This document shows, piece by piece, positions 22,980 through 33,900 of a DNA stretch of 64,000 nt (the first letter of the stretch is position 1; the number at the start of each line of letters is the position of its first letter). This DNA comes from Thamnaconus septentrionalis. Taxonomy: Eukaryota; Chordata; Actinopteri; Tetraodontiformes; Monacanthidae. A model generated the notes under the pieces. That model saw nothing but the letters and a program-made list of their open reading frames with translations, searched no databases and was not told the DNA's origin. The stretch lies in assembly GCA_009823395.1 (NCBI GenBank), contig CM020516.1:4277001-4341000 (forward strand), in the 5' to 3' direction. The position numbers and the translations under genes were made by a program.

Positions 22980-25900
22980 TCAGTTTCCCTGACTGAGAGG
23001 ATCTTTGGCGCTCTTGGATTCCAGGAAGATTCCCGGAGCCTCTGCGCTCTCCACGAACACCTGCATCACCCTGGAAACAAAATGACAGGGAGACGATCTG
23101 GTTCATGAGGGATGAAGGGACGAAATATGAAGGATGAAGAAGTGAAATGGTTAGATGGAGGGCAAGAGGAACAAGGTGTGCAAGGACGAGGGAAGAAGTG
23201 AGTGAGTGAGGTATGAAGCGATGATTCAATACGGGTGAAGAAGGAAGGAAGGAAGTTTGTTCTGCTGCACTGTGTCAAACTTCAACTCCAAGCGCTGAAA
23301 TCTGACTGACTCTACCGACCTCTGCTTCTCCACGTCGTCGATGGACTCAGGCAGTCGGACGCCCTGCGTCTCCGGGAGCAGCAGACTCAGCAGGCCGCAG
23401 GCGATAGGTATCAAGCAGATGATGACCTGGGGGAGGACGGTCCACACGTCCTCCAGCAGCAGGACGAGAGGAGCCACGGCCACGCCCACACGAGCCATGG
23501 AGTTGTTGTAGCCAAGGGCGTTTTGCCTGGTGACACCGAGGAGGGAAAAAAGCTGATAAGAAGGTGGACCACACAGAGGAACGTGTGGAGAAACGAAGGT
23601 TTCTGCCCCCACCTGATGACTGTCGGGTAGAGCTCGGCTGTGTACAGGAAGATGGTCGTGAAGGAGGCTTCTGATAGGCCTTTACCGAGGATGGCTACAG
23701 TGGCTCGCAGGTGCCACAAATCTACAGTGTGGAAGTAAAAAACAGCTGAAAGAACATCTGCAGACCCGAAACGTTGTAAAAAAATCAGCACCTTTAATCC
23801 CAACGACGACAGAAACAGTAGCAGTCGTCAGCGTGGAGGGGAAGGTCTAAACAATAGAAATCATCAGCTTGTCAACCATCAATCATGATGTACAAACCTG
23901 CCGGGATGAAGATGTTGGTGGCGACGCAGATCCCCGACAGCAGCAGAGAGGACACCAATAAGGTCCTCCGCCCGATGACCTTGAGGAGCAGGTAGACCAT
24001 GACCTTGGCCGGCACCTCGATGGCAGAGTAGATGAAATGCGTGAGGAACATGTTCAGGCCGAACCCGGTGACGTTCAGGCTGATCCCGTAGTAGGTGGCG
24101 GCGACTCCAAACCTGCAGAGACCAGAGGAGGAGGAGGAAGGAAGGGGGAGGAGAGGGAGGAAGAGGAGGAGGAAAAGGAGAAGGAGAAGGAAGAGGGGTA
24201 GGAGGAGGAGAAGAGCCGTTTGTCCTGCAGTCTGGAATATCAATTCAGGTTTGAACCGCAGTGCGACTCTGTCTCACCACACCACCCCAATCAAGAGGCT
24301 GATCCTCCGCAACCGTGGGGTTTTGAAGAGGTGGAGGTAGGTGTAGTGCCTCTTATGCTCTTCCACTGCTTCTTCATTGGCGATCATCTGAAGTGGGAAG
24401 CAATACAGTTCACTGAATCACATCGCTGCTGCTGAGCTCCATAACTGACACAAAGTCACACAAAGTTCCTACTGTAGGTGGCTCAGTTTAATTTGTTGGC
24501 GTATTGAGATCAAACTTCCCAAACCTCCAGCTTTGATTTCGACGTCTGCGGCCTTTTGTTTGTTGTTGCACATTTGTCCAGGTAGCGCTGGGCTTCCTTC
24601 ACTCTGCCGTGAGCCAGCAGCCAGCGGGCTGACTCGGGAAGCCACCTGCAGAATAAAAATGACTCTGAATCTAATTTATTTTGCTTCTTGACCACAGCTT
24701 GATCCAGTTTGTCTGTCTCAATACTTGGAAAAAGTATTGAAAAATCTTTGCTGAAAAATCTTTGAAGGCCAGTTAGATCCAACGTCTCACCCAGGACCTC
24801 TTTCTCAACTGGGCTTCAGATAAACTCCAGACAGAGAGTTAAATGTAGTTGAACCATTCTGTGTTATCAGGGATTGAGGATACTTGGCTGGGTTACTGGG
24901 TTACAGAGTTACAGGCTCACAGGGTTACAGGGTCACAGAGTTACAGTGCTACAGGGTAAAAGCACTTGGTGAATTGGTGCATGTGAGAACTTGCTTCTCT
25001 TACCACCAGCAAATGATTGCCACCAGTAGGGGCGCCGTCATAGTCAACGTCAGCGTCCTCCAGTCTCTGATCAACCAGGCGCAACCAGCCAGCAGCATGT
25101 TGCCTCCAACCCACGACATGCCGCCAATGGCCACGACCAGAGACCTGCTGGCTGAGTCCACCCACTCCAGGACTGATAGGAAAACCAGAGGAAGAGGAAG
25201 ACTGCATAAGTCATTTTTTTTGCAAGTTTTCATGAAGTATTGGTGGCAGTGGGAAGGATGGCCACCTAAAAGCCCAGCTAGTGCCGGGACGAGGCTAAAA
25301 ACCACCCGCTGGCCTTTTAGATGAAGTTTGGTGGGAATTTACCGAGAATCAATGAGATGATGCTGATTCCCGTGATTGAGACGCCCGTCAGAAACCTGAG
25401 CACGGCGAACAGGGCGTAGGAGTTGGCGAAGGCGCTGGCGAAGCCGAACACGGTGGTCAGGACGTACGAAACCAGGATGGTGTTCCTCCTGCCGAACCTG
25501 GAAACCACGACGTGGGAACATTTGAGCACTGACTTCTCTCTTCCTGTGATAAGGGTTGAGAGGAGCTTCCATGTCATGGAAACACACTTTCTTGGAGGTC
25601 TTACTTGTCGGAGAGGTAGCCAAAGGCCACTGCGCCGACCATCACCCCCAAGAAGAAGAAGGTGCTCAAGGTTTTCGTCCGGCTTCTACGGTCACAAACC
25701 AGGTCCCACTGAAAAATAGATCAGTTCATGTACTGTATTATGCTCTATGTAAAAGTCTTATTCACTGTGTTCTCACAATCTCACAACTGGAGTGAAGGAA
25801 TCGAAGGAACCTGAGTTTTGGAAACGTTCAGGGAATGTTTCCTTTTAGTGATGGTAAAGTGTGAAATAAACCCTGAACTTCAGGGCCCAGCGTTCAGCCC

Positions 25901-26802
25901 AAGTGAATCAATGAATTGTTCAGAGGGAGTCATGTCAGCAGTTGTTTTCCATTATTAACCAAAATCGAAGTGTGTCTGTATGTTTGGACATATTTTTTTC
26001 TCAAAGAAAACAAAAGTGGTTGCATGGGACTTCAGCGCCATCGGCTCGGTCCTGTTTTTACACCAATTGTGCTCGTGTGTGTGAGTGAATCAGCCGTTAT
26101 CTGTGTTATCACTGAGGGCTGCAGGGCTAATCGGGGAACAGAGCTCAACAACTCCACACACTCCAGGCTGGTCAGGAAAAAATATTCAGTTGATCAGAAT
26201 TTAGAGGTTTTTAGACATTTTGTGGCTTTTCTATAATAAGAAGAATAGGATAATAAGAGGATGATGAACAACTGCACAACTTTTATTTCTAGTTTAGAAG
26301 AATCAAAGCATTTATATCTTTTTTCAAGGACTGCATCTTTGGAAAACAACTTGAGGCATCACTTTTCCTTGTCTTTGAGTAGATAAAAGCCGAAGTATCT
26401 ATTAATTCATTTTACCTCCGTGGCAACGGTGGAGGTGAAGGTGTCGTTGTTGTACACCCACCCGCTCCGACACGCCACTGCTGGCAGGTGAGCTCCAGCC
26501 GAGACGTTGTCCAGGAGCTGCAGCTGAGGCTCGGAGAACATCCTGCAGGAGTCGGGCCGGCCGTCTCCTCCGAGGGGGATGCTGACGGCCAGCATCTGCT
26601 CCTGGGACAAATTCCCAAAGAGTCCCGGCGCCGAGTCGGCCAGCGAGCCCAGGTCGCAGCGGTGGGGCGGCGTCCAGGCGATGAAGTTGTTGAGCAGGAA
26701 GTGTCCGGGCGTGACCATGCGAGGGATGCTCAGCATCAGCAGCATCAGCAGCTGGTAGAGGCCAAAGCCCTTCACTTCCTCCAAGATGCTATCAAACTTC
26801 AT
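22980..26802 (-). CDS. slc22a7: SLC22A7/OAT2-like organic anion transporter, 10 exons
   Basis: Coding exons in transcript order: 26802-26416, 25708-25605, 25497-25343, 25172-25004, 24645-24525, 24387-24278, 24112-23898, 23721-23613, 23526-23320, 23070-22980. All phases match, giving 555 aa (human SLC22A7 is 548). The protein is a 12-segment major facilitator family member of the plasma membrane. OAT2-type proteins carry organic anions and nucleotides, mainly in liver and kidney. Visible hallmarks are the N-terminal [17 protein letters not shown], a large first extracellular loop with glycosylation sites (NLS, NVS, NDT) and cysteines, the GYLSDKFGRRNT loop, [33 protein letters not shown] and LLPETQG near the end. 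Human SLC22A7 aligns best from memory, but assignment to a specific fish co-ortholog is not possible. Two donors three bases apart exist at exon 4; the GTAAGA donor keeps the family length. Confidence 0.9.
24115..24215. repeat. GGA-rich purine tract
   Basis: An imperfect (GGA/GAA)n tract in intron 6 of slc22a7. On the transcribed strand it is a pyrimidine tract leading to the exon 7 acceptor. Confidence 0.85.
24888..24957. repeat. Short degenerate GGTTACAGA-type minisatellite
   Basis: About seven imperfect units of GGGTTACAG / GGTCACAGA / GAGTTACAG sit tandemly in intron 4 of slc22a7, between exon 5 (24645) and exon 4 (25004). Confidence 0.75.
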
Positions 26803-28724
26803 CTTGGCTGCTCCTTCCCGGCTCCTGTGAGGCGTTCAGGTTTTTTTTTGGGTTTTTTTTTTTCCCACGACGACCACGATGCAACAAATCTCAACACACA
26901 AATTTGTGGTGCAGAAACTAGAATCGCTGCTCTTCTTCTGTTAGTCCACTTAAAAAACTGATGCCTGCCAGCTTCTCAGATCCAGACTCCTCATCTTTCA
27001 CTTATCATGACGCCAACATGATCATTAACCTGTGTGTCACCTTTGGACACTGATGAGTGACTCTCCTTCAAAACCATTACACATTCACAGAAAGACCCAG
27101 AGTTAAAGAATATACAAAGATCTGAAACTGTCTGCATCCAATGGATGGAATATGTAATAAAATCTATAAAAATCTATAAATAAAATCAAATAAACTTTGT
27201 TTTAAAAACAAAAAACAAAAACAAAATCTTATTCCAAAAGAGTGAAATTTTTTTTTTTAAAAATTATTATTATTGTTTTTAAGCAATGTTTTAAACATCA
27301 CCATTCTGAATTTTCCCACAATCAAACAAATGCTGGAATTGCTGCTTTTTTCTTTTCTTTCTTCTGTTTGCGGAACCATTCGGTCACCAGACAGTGAAAC
27401 ATGAAAAAAGTCGACTCACATCAGGTTGGGGTTCCAATCGAGTTCCACTTCAAAACACGAAACTCCAGTTTATGATGAACAAAGGTCAGCGGATCAGGTC
27501 TTCTCGAGTTCTTCTCACAGTGGGCTGCCCCAGAGGGAAAAAATAAAAATGTGCCACTAAAGGTTAAAACAGAGCGAAACGTGTTAAACATTGTAAAGAG
27601 GGACGGAGCAGAGTCACTTACTCAACAAAGATGGGGGAGAAGTTGCATATTTGCATACAGACAATAGTGATGTTACGTAACCACACTGGATAGCAGCCAG
27701 TTAATGGAGGTGGTGGTGGTCACGGTGGTCATGGTGGTGCTGAACCAGTTGACTCCCTGTCCAGCACGAGACATCTCCTTGTTGTTGGATTAAAGTCTTG
27801 TTTTTTTTTTTTTTTTTTTGGCCAAATAGCATCAGATGCAAGATGCAGAAATGCATCAGGAGACAAGATCTGTCAAAAACCTCTGTGATTATTCATAAAC
27901 TTTGTTTGCTGTGGCAGGAAGCATCATGTGCAGGTGTTGGAAACATCAAGCTGAGCTGTACACATTCAAAGTCTTCAGAGTGAAAATGGAAAAGGTTTTT
28001 TTTTTTCTCGGTTTGTGTGTTGGTGATTGTTTGGAACGTTTGGAACGCCAGGCTGTTGCTTCACAGCGGCAGTTGCAGGCGACAGCCACTGGAGGGCAGC
28101 AGAGGCCGTTCAGCAGAAGGAAGAGCCCGAGGTGACACCGGAGAATTTGTTCCCGTCAGGTTCAGCATCGTCCTCCCCATTGTCACATCACACACTGGTG
28201 GGAGAGATATTGCGACCACTAGTGACGTCACACAACAAAGGATAAAGACAATGATGAATGTTACAGAACCTTTAACATAGGTTGCATCAGCGCTAGGTTG
28301 AAAATATCTACTGTCAAAATAGAAAACTGTACAATTGGGAAGAAAATACATTTTTTGAAAGATTTTTTGGAAATAGTTTGATGTTGCTGATCTTTAAGAT
28401 AAGTTCCCTCCTTCCTGTTATTTTTGAAACTGCAGCTCAAAAAAACAAATAAACAAATGAACAACAACAAAAACCATGTTTGTGAATTAAATCTGAAGAT
28501 CAAACTTAACAATGATTAAACCCAAAACTCTTCAAATATCTCTTAACTCAACATTTCAAATCTATTTGTCTTAACCAATGTAAAATAACATCTACACGAG
28601 TTAAACATTCTTTTCCATCGACCACATTTACAGGAACAAAAGCAAAAACCTTATCTGTGATGAAAAACCAATCATTTTTTTGTCGCCACTAAAAAAATAG
28701 CCTTGAGAAATTATTCCACAGTGT

Positions 28725-28725
<1 letters not shown>

Positions 28726-28788
<63 letters not shown>
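28726..28788. repeat. (CA)n microsatellite
   Basis: About 31 uninterrupted CA units. A second array of similar length begins about 105 bp further on. Confidence 0.97.
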
Positions 28789-28790
<2 letters not shown>

Positions 28791-28893
28791 CTGAAGAGGT
28801 TCTAAGCAGACAGAGCTTCTCATGAGAAAGCTGATGTTTACCCTCCGGAAGCTATAAAGCCAGCTCTGTCAGTGACTTTCACTTGCTGCTCAG

Positions 28894-28894
<1 letters not shown>

Positions 28895-28961
<67 letters not shown>
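28895..28961. repeat. (CA)n microsatellite
   Basis: About 33 uninterrupted CA units, paired with the array at 28726-28788 and followed by a (GACA)n array. Confidence 0.97.
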
Positions 28962-28964
<3 letters not shown>

Positions 28965-29055
28965 GGTGGGAGCAGGATAAAACGCTGTGTCTGCCATCTG
29001 TGTGTGCACTTCCTCTCCACACAGGAAGTGCTGTGAAGGTCAGTGGGAGGGCAAA

Positions 29056-29091
<36 letters not shown>
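29056..29091. repeat. (GACA)n microsatellite
   Basis: About eight to nine perfect GACA units. Confidence 0.95.
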
Positions 29092-29441
29092 TGAAACCTG
29101 ATAACGTTCTGTACGTCGTTCAGGAGTTCATCCGTTTACAGATTGTCAAGGAGGTGACAAATAAATTCACTCAAAGACTTCAGATCCTTAAAAAAAAATG
29201 CAGTTTTTCCATTTCACCGGTAATATTGAATATTTAATTAGTACTGATGCTGCTCTTTGTAACAGTATCAGAAGACAAACCAAGAGTGCAAAAATATCAG
29301 GTTTTTGTAATTTGTCCAAAAGACTTGGAAAAAACTCCCAAACCAAAACAGGACATTTTGTGTGTTAATCTCATCATGAACGTCCGTCAATCCCTGTTCC
29401 AAATTCCCTCTTAGGTAAGTGAGAAACAGGAAAAAATAAAC

Positions 29442-29473
<32 letters not shown>

Positions 29474-29495
29474 TCCATCTCACATTATGGAGTCC

Positions 29496-29686
29496 AATCT
29501 GATTATTTTCCCTATAAAAGTGTGTCTTGTGTGTTTATACACTCTCATTGATGGCGAATAATGGCTGACCCCCCGACAACTCCCATCACCTCCACCACCT
29601 CCCCCACCCCCACCACCCCCGGCCCTCCAGCCCCCCCGGCCAGCAGACGGCGGCTCCCGGCTCTTCTCTCCATCACGTCGAGCTAA
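29496..29686 (+). other. Promoter-like motifs and a 41-codon proline/threonine-rich open frame
   Basis: CCAAT (about 29494-29498) and CTATAAAAG (29512-29520) are followed by an ATG at 29561. That ATG opens a frame to a TAA at 29684-29686. The peptide begins MADPPTTPITSTTS, continues as a Pro/Thr repeat-like stretch and ends with a short basic/leucine tail. I recognise no homolog. Skewed CCC/ACC composition may simply keep the frame open by chance. It is listed because motif order and spacing mimic a small transcription unit. Confidence 0.15.
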
Positions 29687-30584
29687 CCGGGTCCCGATGG
29701 GCGGAGTCCAAGAGTGAAGTGGTCTGAGTAATTATTACATAAGCTCTTTGTCTTCATGCTTCCTTGGTCCGAACAATCCCCGAGTACACAAATCTGGGCT
29801 GGGGAGGCCAGATTTATATTTGTGGATGAATTCCCACACAGAAAAAGAAGAAGAAAAAAAAAAGACAGAGTCGGGGACAATCGACTTTCTAAATACGTGA
29901 TGTAAGACGTCCATTGTGGTCTGATTCTGGTTCGGGCTTCGTCTCACATCAGGTCGACTGACTCATTAAACGTCTGGCAGGGTAGAGAAGAGATGAGACA
30001 AACCACTAAATGGTGGTCTCTCCATTTCCACAGAAAACTTTATTCCCAATTAGGTCTTTGAAGTTTGTGCAAGTCTCCATCTGGACCAGCGGGATGGACC
30101 ACGGACAGTGAATCTTATTCACAGCCGTGGTGCGACTACTTGTTGAGATGTTCTCCACACCATCACCAAGCCACGCAGTTGGGAAGCAGTGAGTCTGTTG
30201 CTTGTTGATTGGAAATGTGACGTTGTGGTTTTCAAGGTGGACCAGGCCTCAACTGACTGACAACCAAAAAAAAAACAAACCCAAAAAACCCTAAAATTTG
30301 CTGTGAAAGAATCAAAACTATTAATGAACAAAAAGCATACGATGCACTGGGATAGGTGGCGCTGTGCCTCTTTTTAGTTCTCAGCGTTGTGCCGGTAATG
30401 TTGCCAAGTTACCACGCAGATGCAAACAGGTTAGCATGCAGCTAGCCAGCAGATAGCCAGTGAACTGCGTCAGGTGTCAGTGGTAAAACTCACCAAATCA
30501 TCCTCTTTGTCGTGTGCACGCCCCCAGAGCCCAAGAGGGCGGCCCATTCATTTCAATGTAGTTGCAGAACATTGAAGTCAGAAA

Positions 30585-30957
30585 TTTTGACTTCTGCAGT
30601 AATGGACCCATATAGCATGCACAGTATTGTCACTTCCCATCATGCCTCTGTAACTCACATTATCTATTTGGCCAATCAGGACGATCCTGGAGAACGTCGC
30701 TTAGAGACACGCAGCCAATCAGAACGAGCTGAGACACAGCAGCACATACGACGTTGTGATGTCACATTGGGAATAAACTCTTTTCTGCTGATTTTCTGGC
30801 CTTCATCAGTTTTTTAAAATGACTAAAATACCATCACTGAAAAGTCTACAATTGGGCCCATGGGATCTTTTTGCTGCAGTACCTCGAGTGGCCACTGGGA
30901 AAAACTCGCCGCCATATTGCCAGTCTGGTATCCAGTTCTTATAATACATCCATGCTT
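30585..30957 (-). repeat. Dispersed repeat, copy A (inverted relative to copy B at 45528-45865)
   Basis: Read in reverse complement, this segment matches 45528-45865 closely. Both share ATGTATTATAAGAACTGGAT, GCCAGTCTGGTATCC-type sequence, a CCCAGTGGCCACTCG block, a GGCCAGAAAATCAGCAGAAA block and a final TGCAGAAGTCAAAA block, in the same order. Small indels separate the blocks. It does not encode an obvious protein, so it is probably a nonautonomous transposable element. The class is unknown to me. Confidence 0.8.
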
Positions 30958-33900
30958 CTTCCTTGCTTACAGTCATTGACTTGGACTTCCGGGTCAGAGG
31001 TCAGCAGGGTGGAGGAGGAGCTGGGAAAATGAGTTGGACTGAATCAGGTGTTTTTCAGTCAGATTTCTTTACTTCCCTCCCGGCAGCGGCAGCTACAATG
31101 TGCTTTGTGCGATTTCTTCTTCCACTCCACAAAAACACTAAAACAAAGTTTGTGTGTTTTTATATTGGATTGACACATCGTCCCATATTGAAACCGGCTG
31201 CTTTGATTGGCCGGTTCCATTTCCAGCAGAATTTTTTTGAAGGCCTCCGGCGGCTGACACAGTTTCGCAGAGTGAACACGGAATTGAAAGGAAGAAGGGG
31301 GAGGTTTATATAAAATTCATTGTCGTGCGTGGCGATCAAAACAGGAGTCCAGTCTGATCCTAACATGGGAAACTGCTTGTTTGTTTACAGTGAGCTGCTG
31401 CGTCTCCGAGGTCGCTCCCAGCAGGAGCGGCTCAGCGAGCTGGGATTGGATCCCAGCATAAACAAACTGTCTCTCTTCTGGACAATCGTCCAGGGACGTG
31501 CTCAAGTCCCTGAGGGGGATGGAGGAGGGTTGGGGTGGGTGGGGGTGGGACTCCTCGGCGGGGTGAGGGAGGGGTGATGGGGGTCAGGCTGGACAGAGGG
31601 ACACTCAGACGTCGGCTGCAGCTGGCTGCAACTAAATAGATAATGTTATATATAAAATAAAATAAAATGCTTTGATAAATTTGTGTTATTTGCACTTGTG
31701 CACAGGAAGTGCACACTGTGTTCTGAAAGAATGACATATTAGTTTGTTTGTTTGTTTTGCACAAAAATCCACGATTCTTTGAAAAATAATGTAATAAAAT
31801 AATGAATTCTATTCTATTCTATTCTGTTATTTTATATTCTATGATATTCTATTGTATTATATTATCCTGCAACTCTGAGTTCAGGAAAAAGCTTGTATTG
31901 AAAATAGATGGATTATATTATGTTACATTATATTATATTTCATTATATTATTTTCTATGCACTATATGAAGTGGAAACTTTTTTTTTTTAAATAGAATAA
32001 GCAAGAAAAAAAAATAAAAATGCAATAACGCATCGCTTCATTGTGTCTGTGTTTTGCTCCTCTCGGGTTTGGTGGAGCTGCAAGACGTCAGCAGAATTTT
32101 GGCCCAAGATGAATTATTCTGCAGCAGACGCAGATGAAAGCCTCACCTTGAGAAACATTTAAACAGGAGGAAGTTGGTCGCCAGAGTTTCTGGTGCCTCA
32201 CATTTTTTTCCTTTATTTTTTTTTTTTTACCTCGGCCGTGTTTTCTGGATTTTCCCACCTGAAGGAAACAGGAGGCTGTGAGTCAGCGGCAACAAAGAGA
32301 CAGCGGGCGTCAGATTGGATCTCTAACTAGGTTTTTCCTTGTTCTGGTCGTTCTGCGCAGGAAGGCAGCCAACTCATGCAGAACTAAAAGTTTTGTGGGA
32401 CAAGAGATAACGGCAGGATCTGAACCACTTCACCCTCTGATGACGAGCTCCCTGAATTCCCATCATTGCCTGATCCCAGAGTCCAACTATTCTTGGCTGG
32501 AAATGATGCCAATTTGTCATCTTTTATTGTTTCATCTCAGCTGCAGGAGATCTTCAATTGTTTTGACGTCATCACTTTGTTATTTTACATCCTTTTATAC
32601 CTTCATTTTAAATCCTTAAAATACCCAGATGTTTTTTTCTCTATATGTATATTTTATGCAGCGGCGGACGGTCTGTCAGAGCCAGCAAGGTCTTTTCTGC
32701 TGCCCTAAACATACTTAGAAAAGTACATTTTCCTGCAGTTATGTGAAGAAAGTTATTCCCCACAGTCTGTTCTTTTCACGGTGTATAATATCCACTTGCC
32801 TGAGTTGCTTCTATTGCCACCACGACGAACCCACAATGTCAGAAAAATATAAAGATTTAGGAGCTGAAGTCTGCAACTTACAATGGAAATAGCTTGTCCA
32901 CACTTCCTATACACACATCAGGTTTATTAACAGACCATAGCGACCATGCTGTTGGTGCATGCAACCGGTAGCAGGGCTAAGCGCTAACACAAGCAACACT
33001 TGAACATGTGCATCACCGGAACAACGGTGTCTGACGAGGCTCATAAGTAATTGCAGGCTCATCTACAATATAAATGTGACTCGTACTGATTCTCGAACCT
33101 TAGTGTCATATTGAGGATATTATGAGGCGTATTCATTTTGAGTGGACTAAATACAATGTCACTGATAGCCTTGGTGTGAAAAATACACACCACTGATTTT
33201 ATGTAGACATGTTCTATAGTTATTAGGTGAAGAGCACTAATTAGTTGATTATATTTATTTAAAAAAACAGTTAAACACACGATGGGTGTAAATAAATCAG
33301 ATGGAGCCAAGGAGGGAGGGTATCAGTATGCTTTAATAATAGATAAAAGATATCAGTGCAGAGACACAAACTTATCGGGTTAAATTCCCCATTAAAGTAA
33401 TAACAATGACAATATAGGATAATAATAATAATAAAGATCAATATGAAATTTTAGCATATTACAAAAAAACCCAAACAAATAGATCTGCATAAGCCAAGAT
33501 AACTTTCCTGTCGGACGCGGACGACGAGGGAACACAGAAGGCTGAACACAGATCCCAGCAGCAGGAGAAGCCGCCGCCGCTCGCTACGGGAGACGCAAGA
33601 CAAAGTGCTGACGTCATCTTTGAAAACAAAGAAGGAAAACAAAAAACAAGCCCTTCAAGCAGCACAGTCGCTCCAACACTACGGGGGTCTCTATAGCTAA
33701 GCCCCACCCCTTTTAGCTTAGCATCTGAACTAGCCACCAGCCGATTTGGAGTTGACTTCCATTAATCTGAATTACGCTACGGTCATTTTTAATGGCCAGT
33801 GTTGCAGATGCTAAGCTAACGTGGCGACGTGGGCAGTGGGATTCCCCTTCAGCCGGGTTTATTTATTTATATTTTTTAATCCACTTCCATCCAGCCAACG

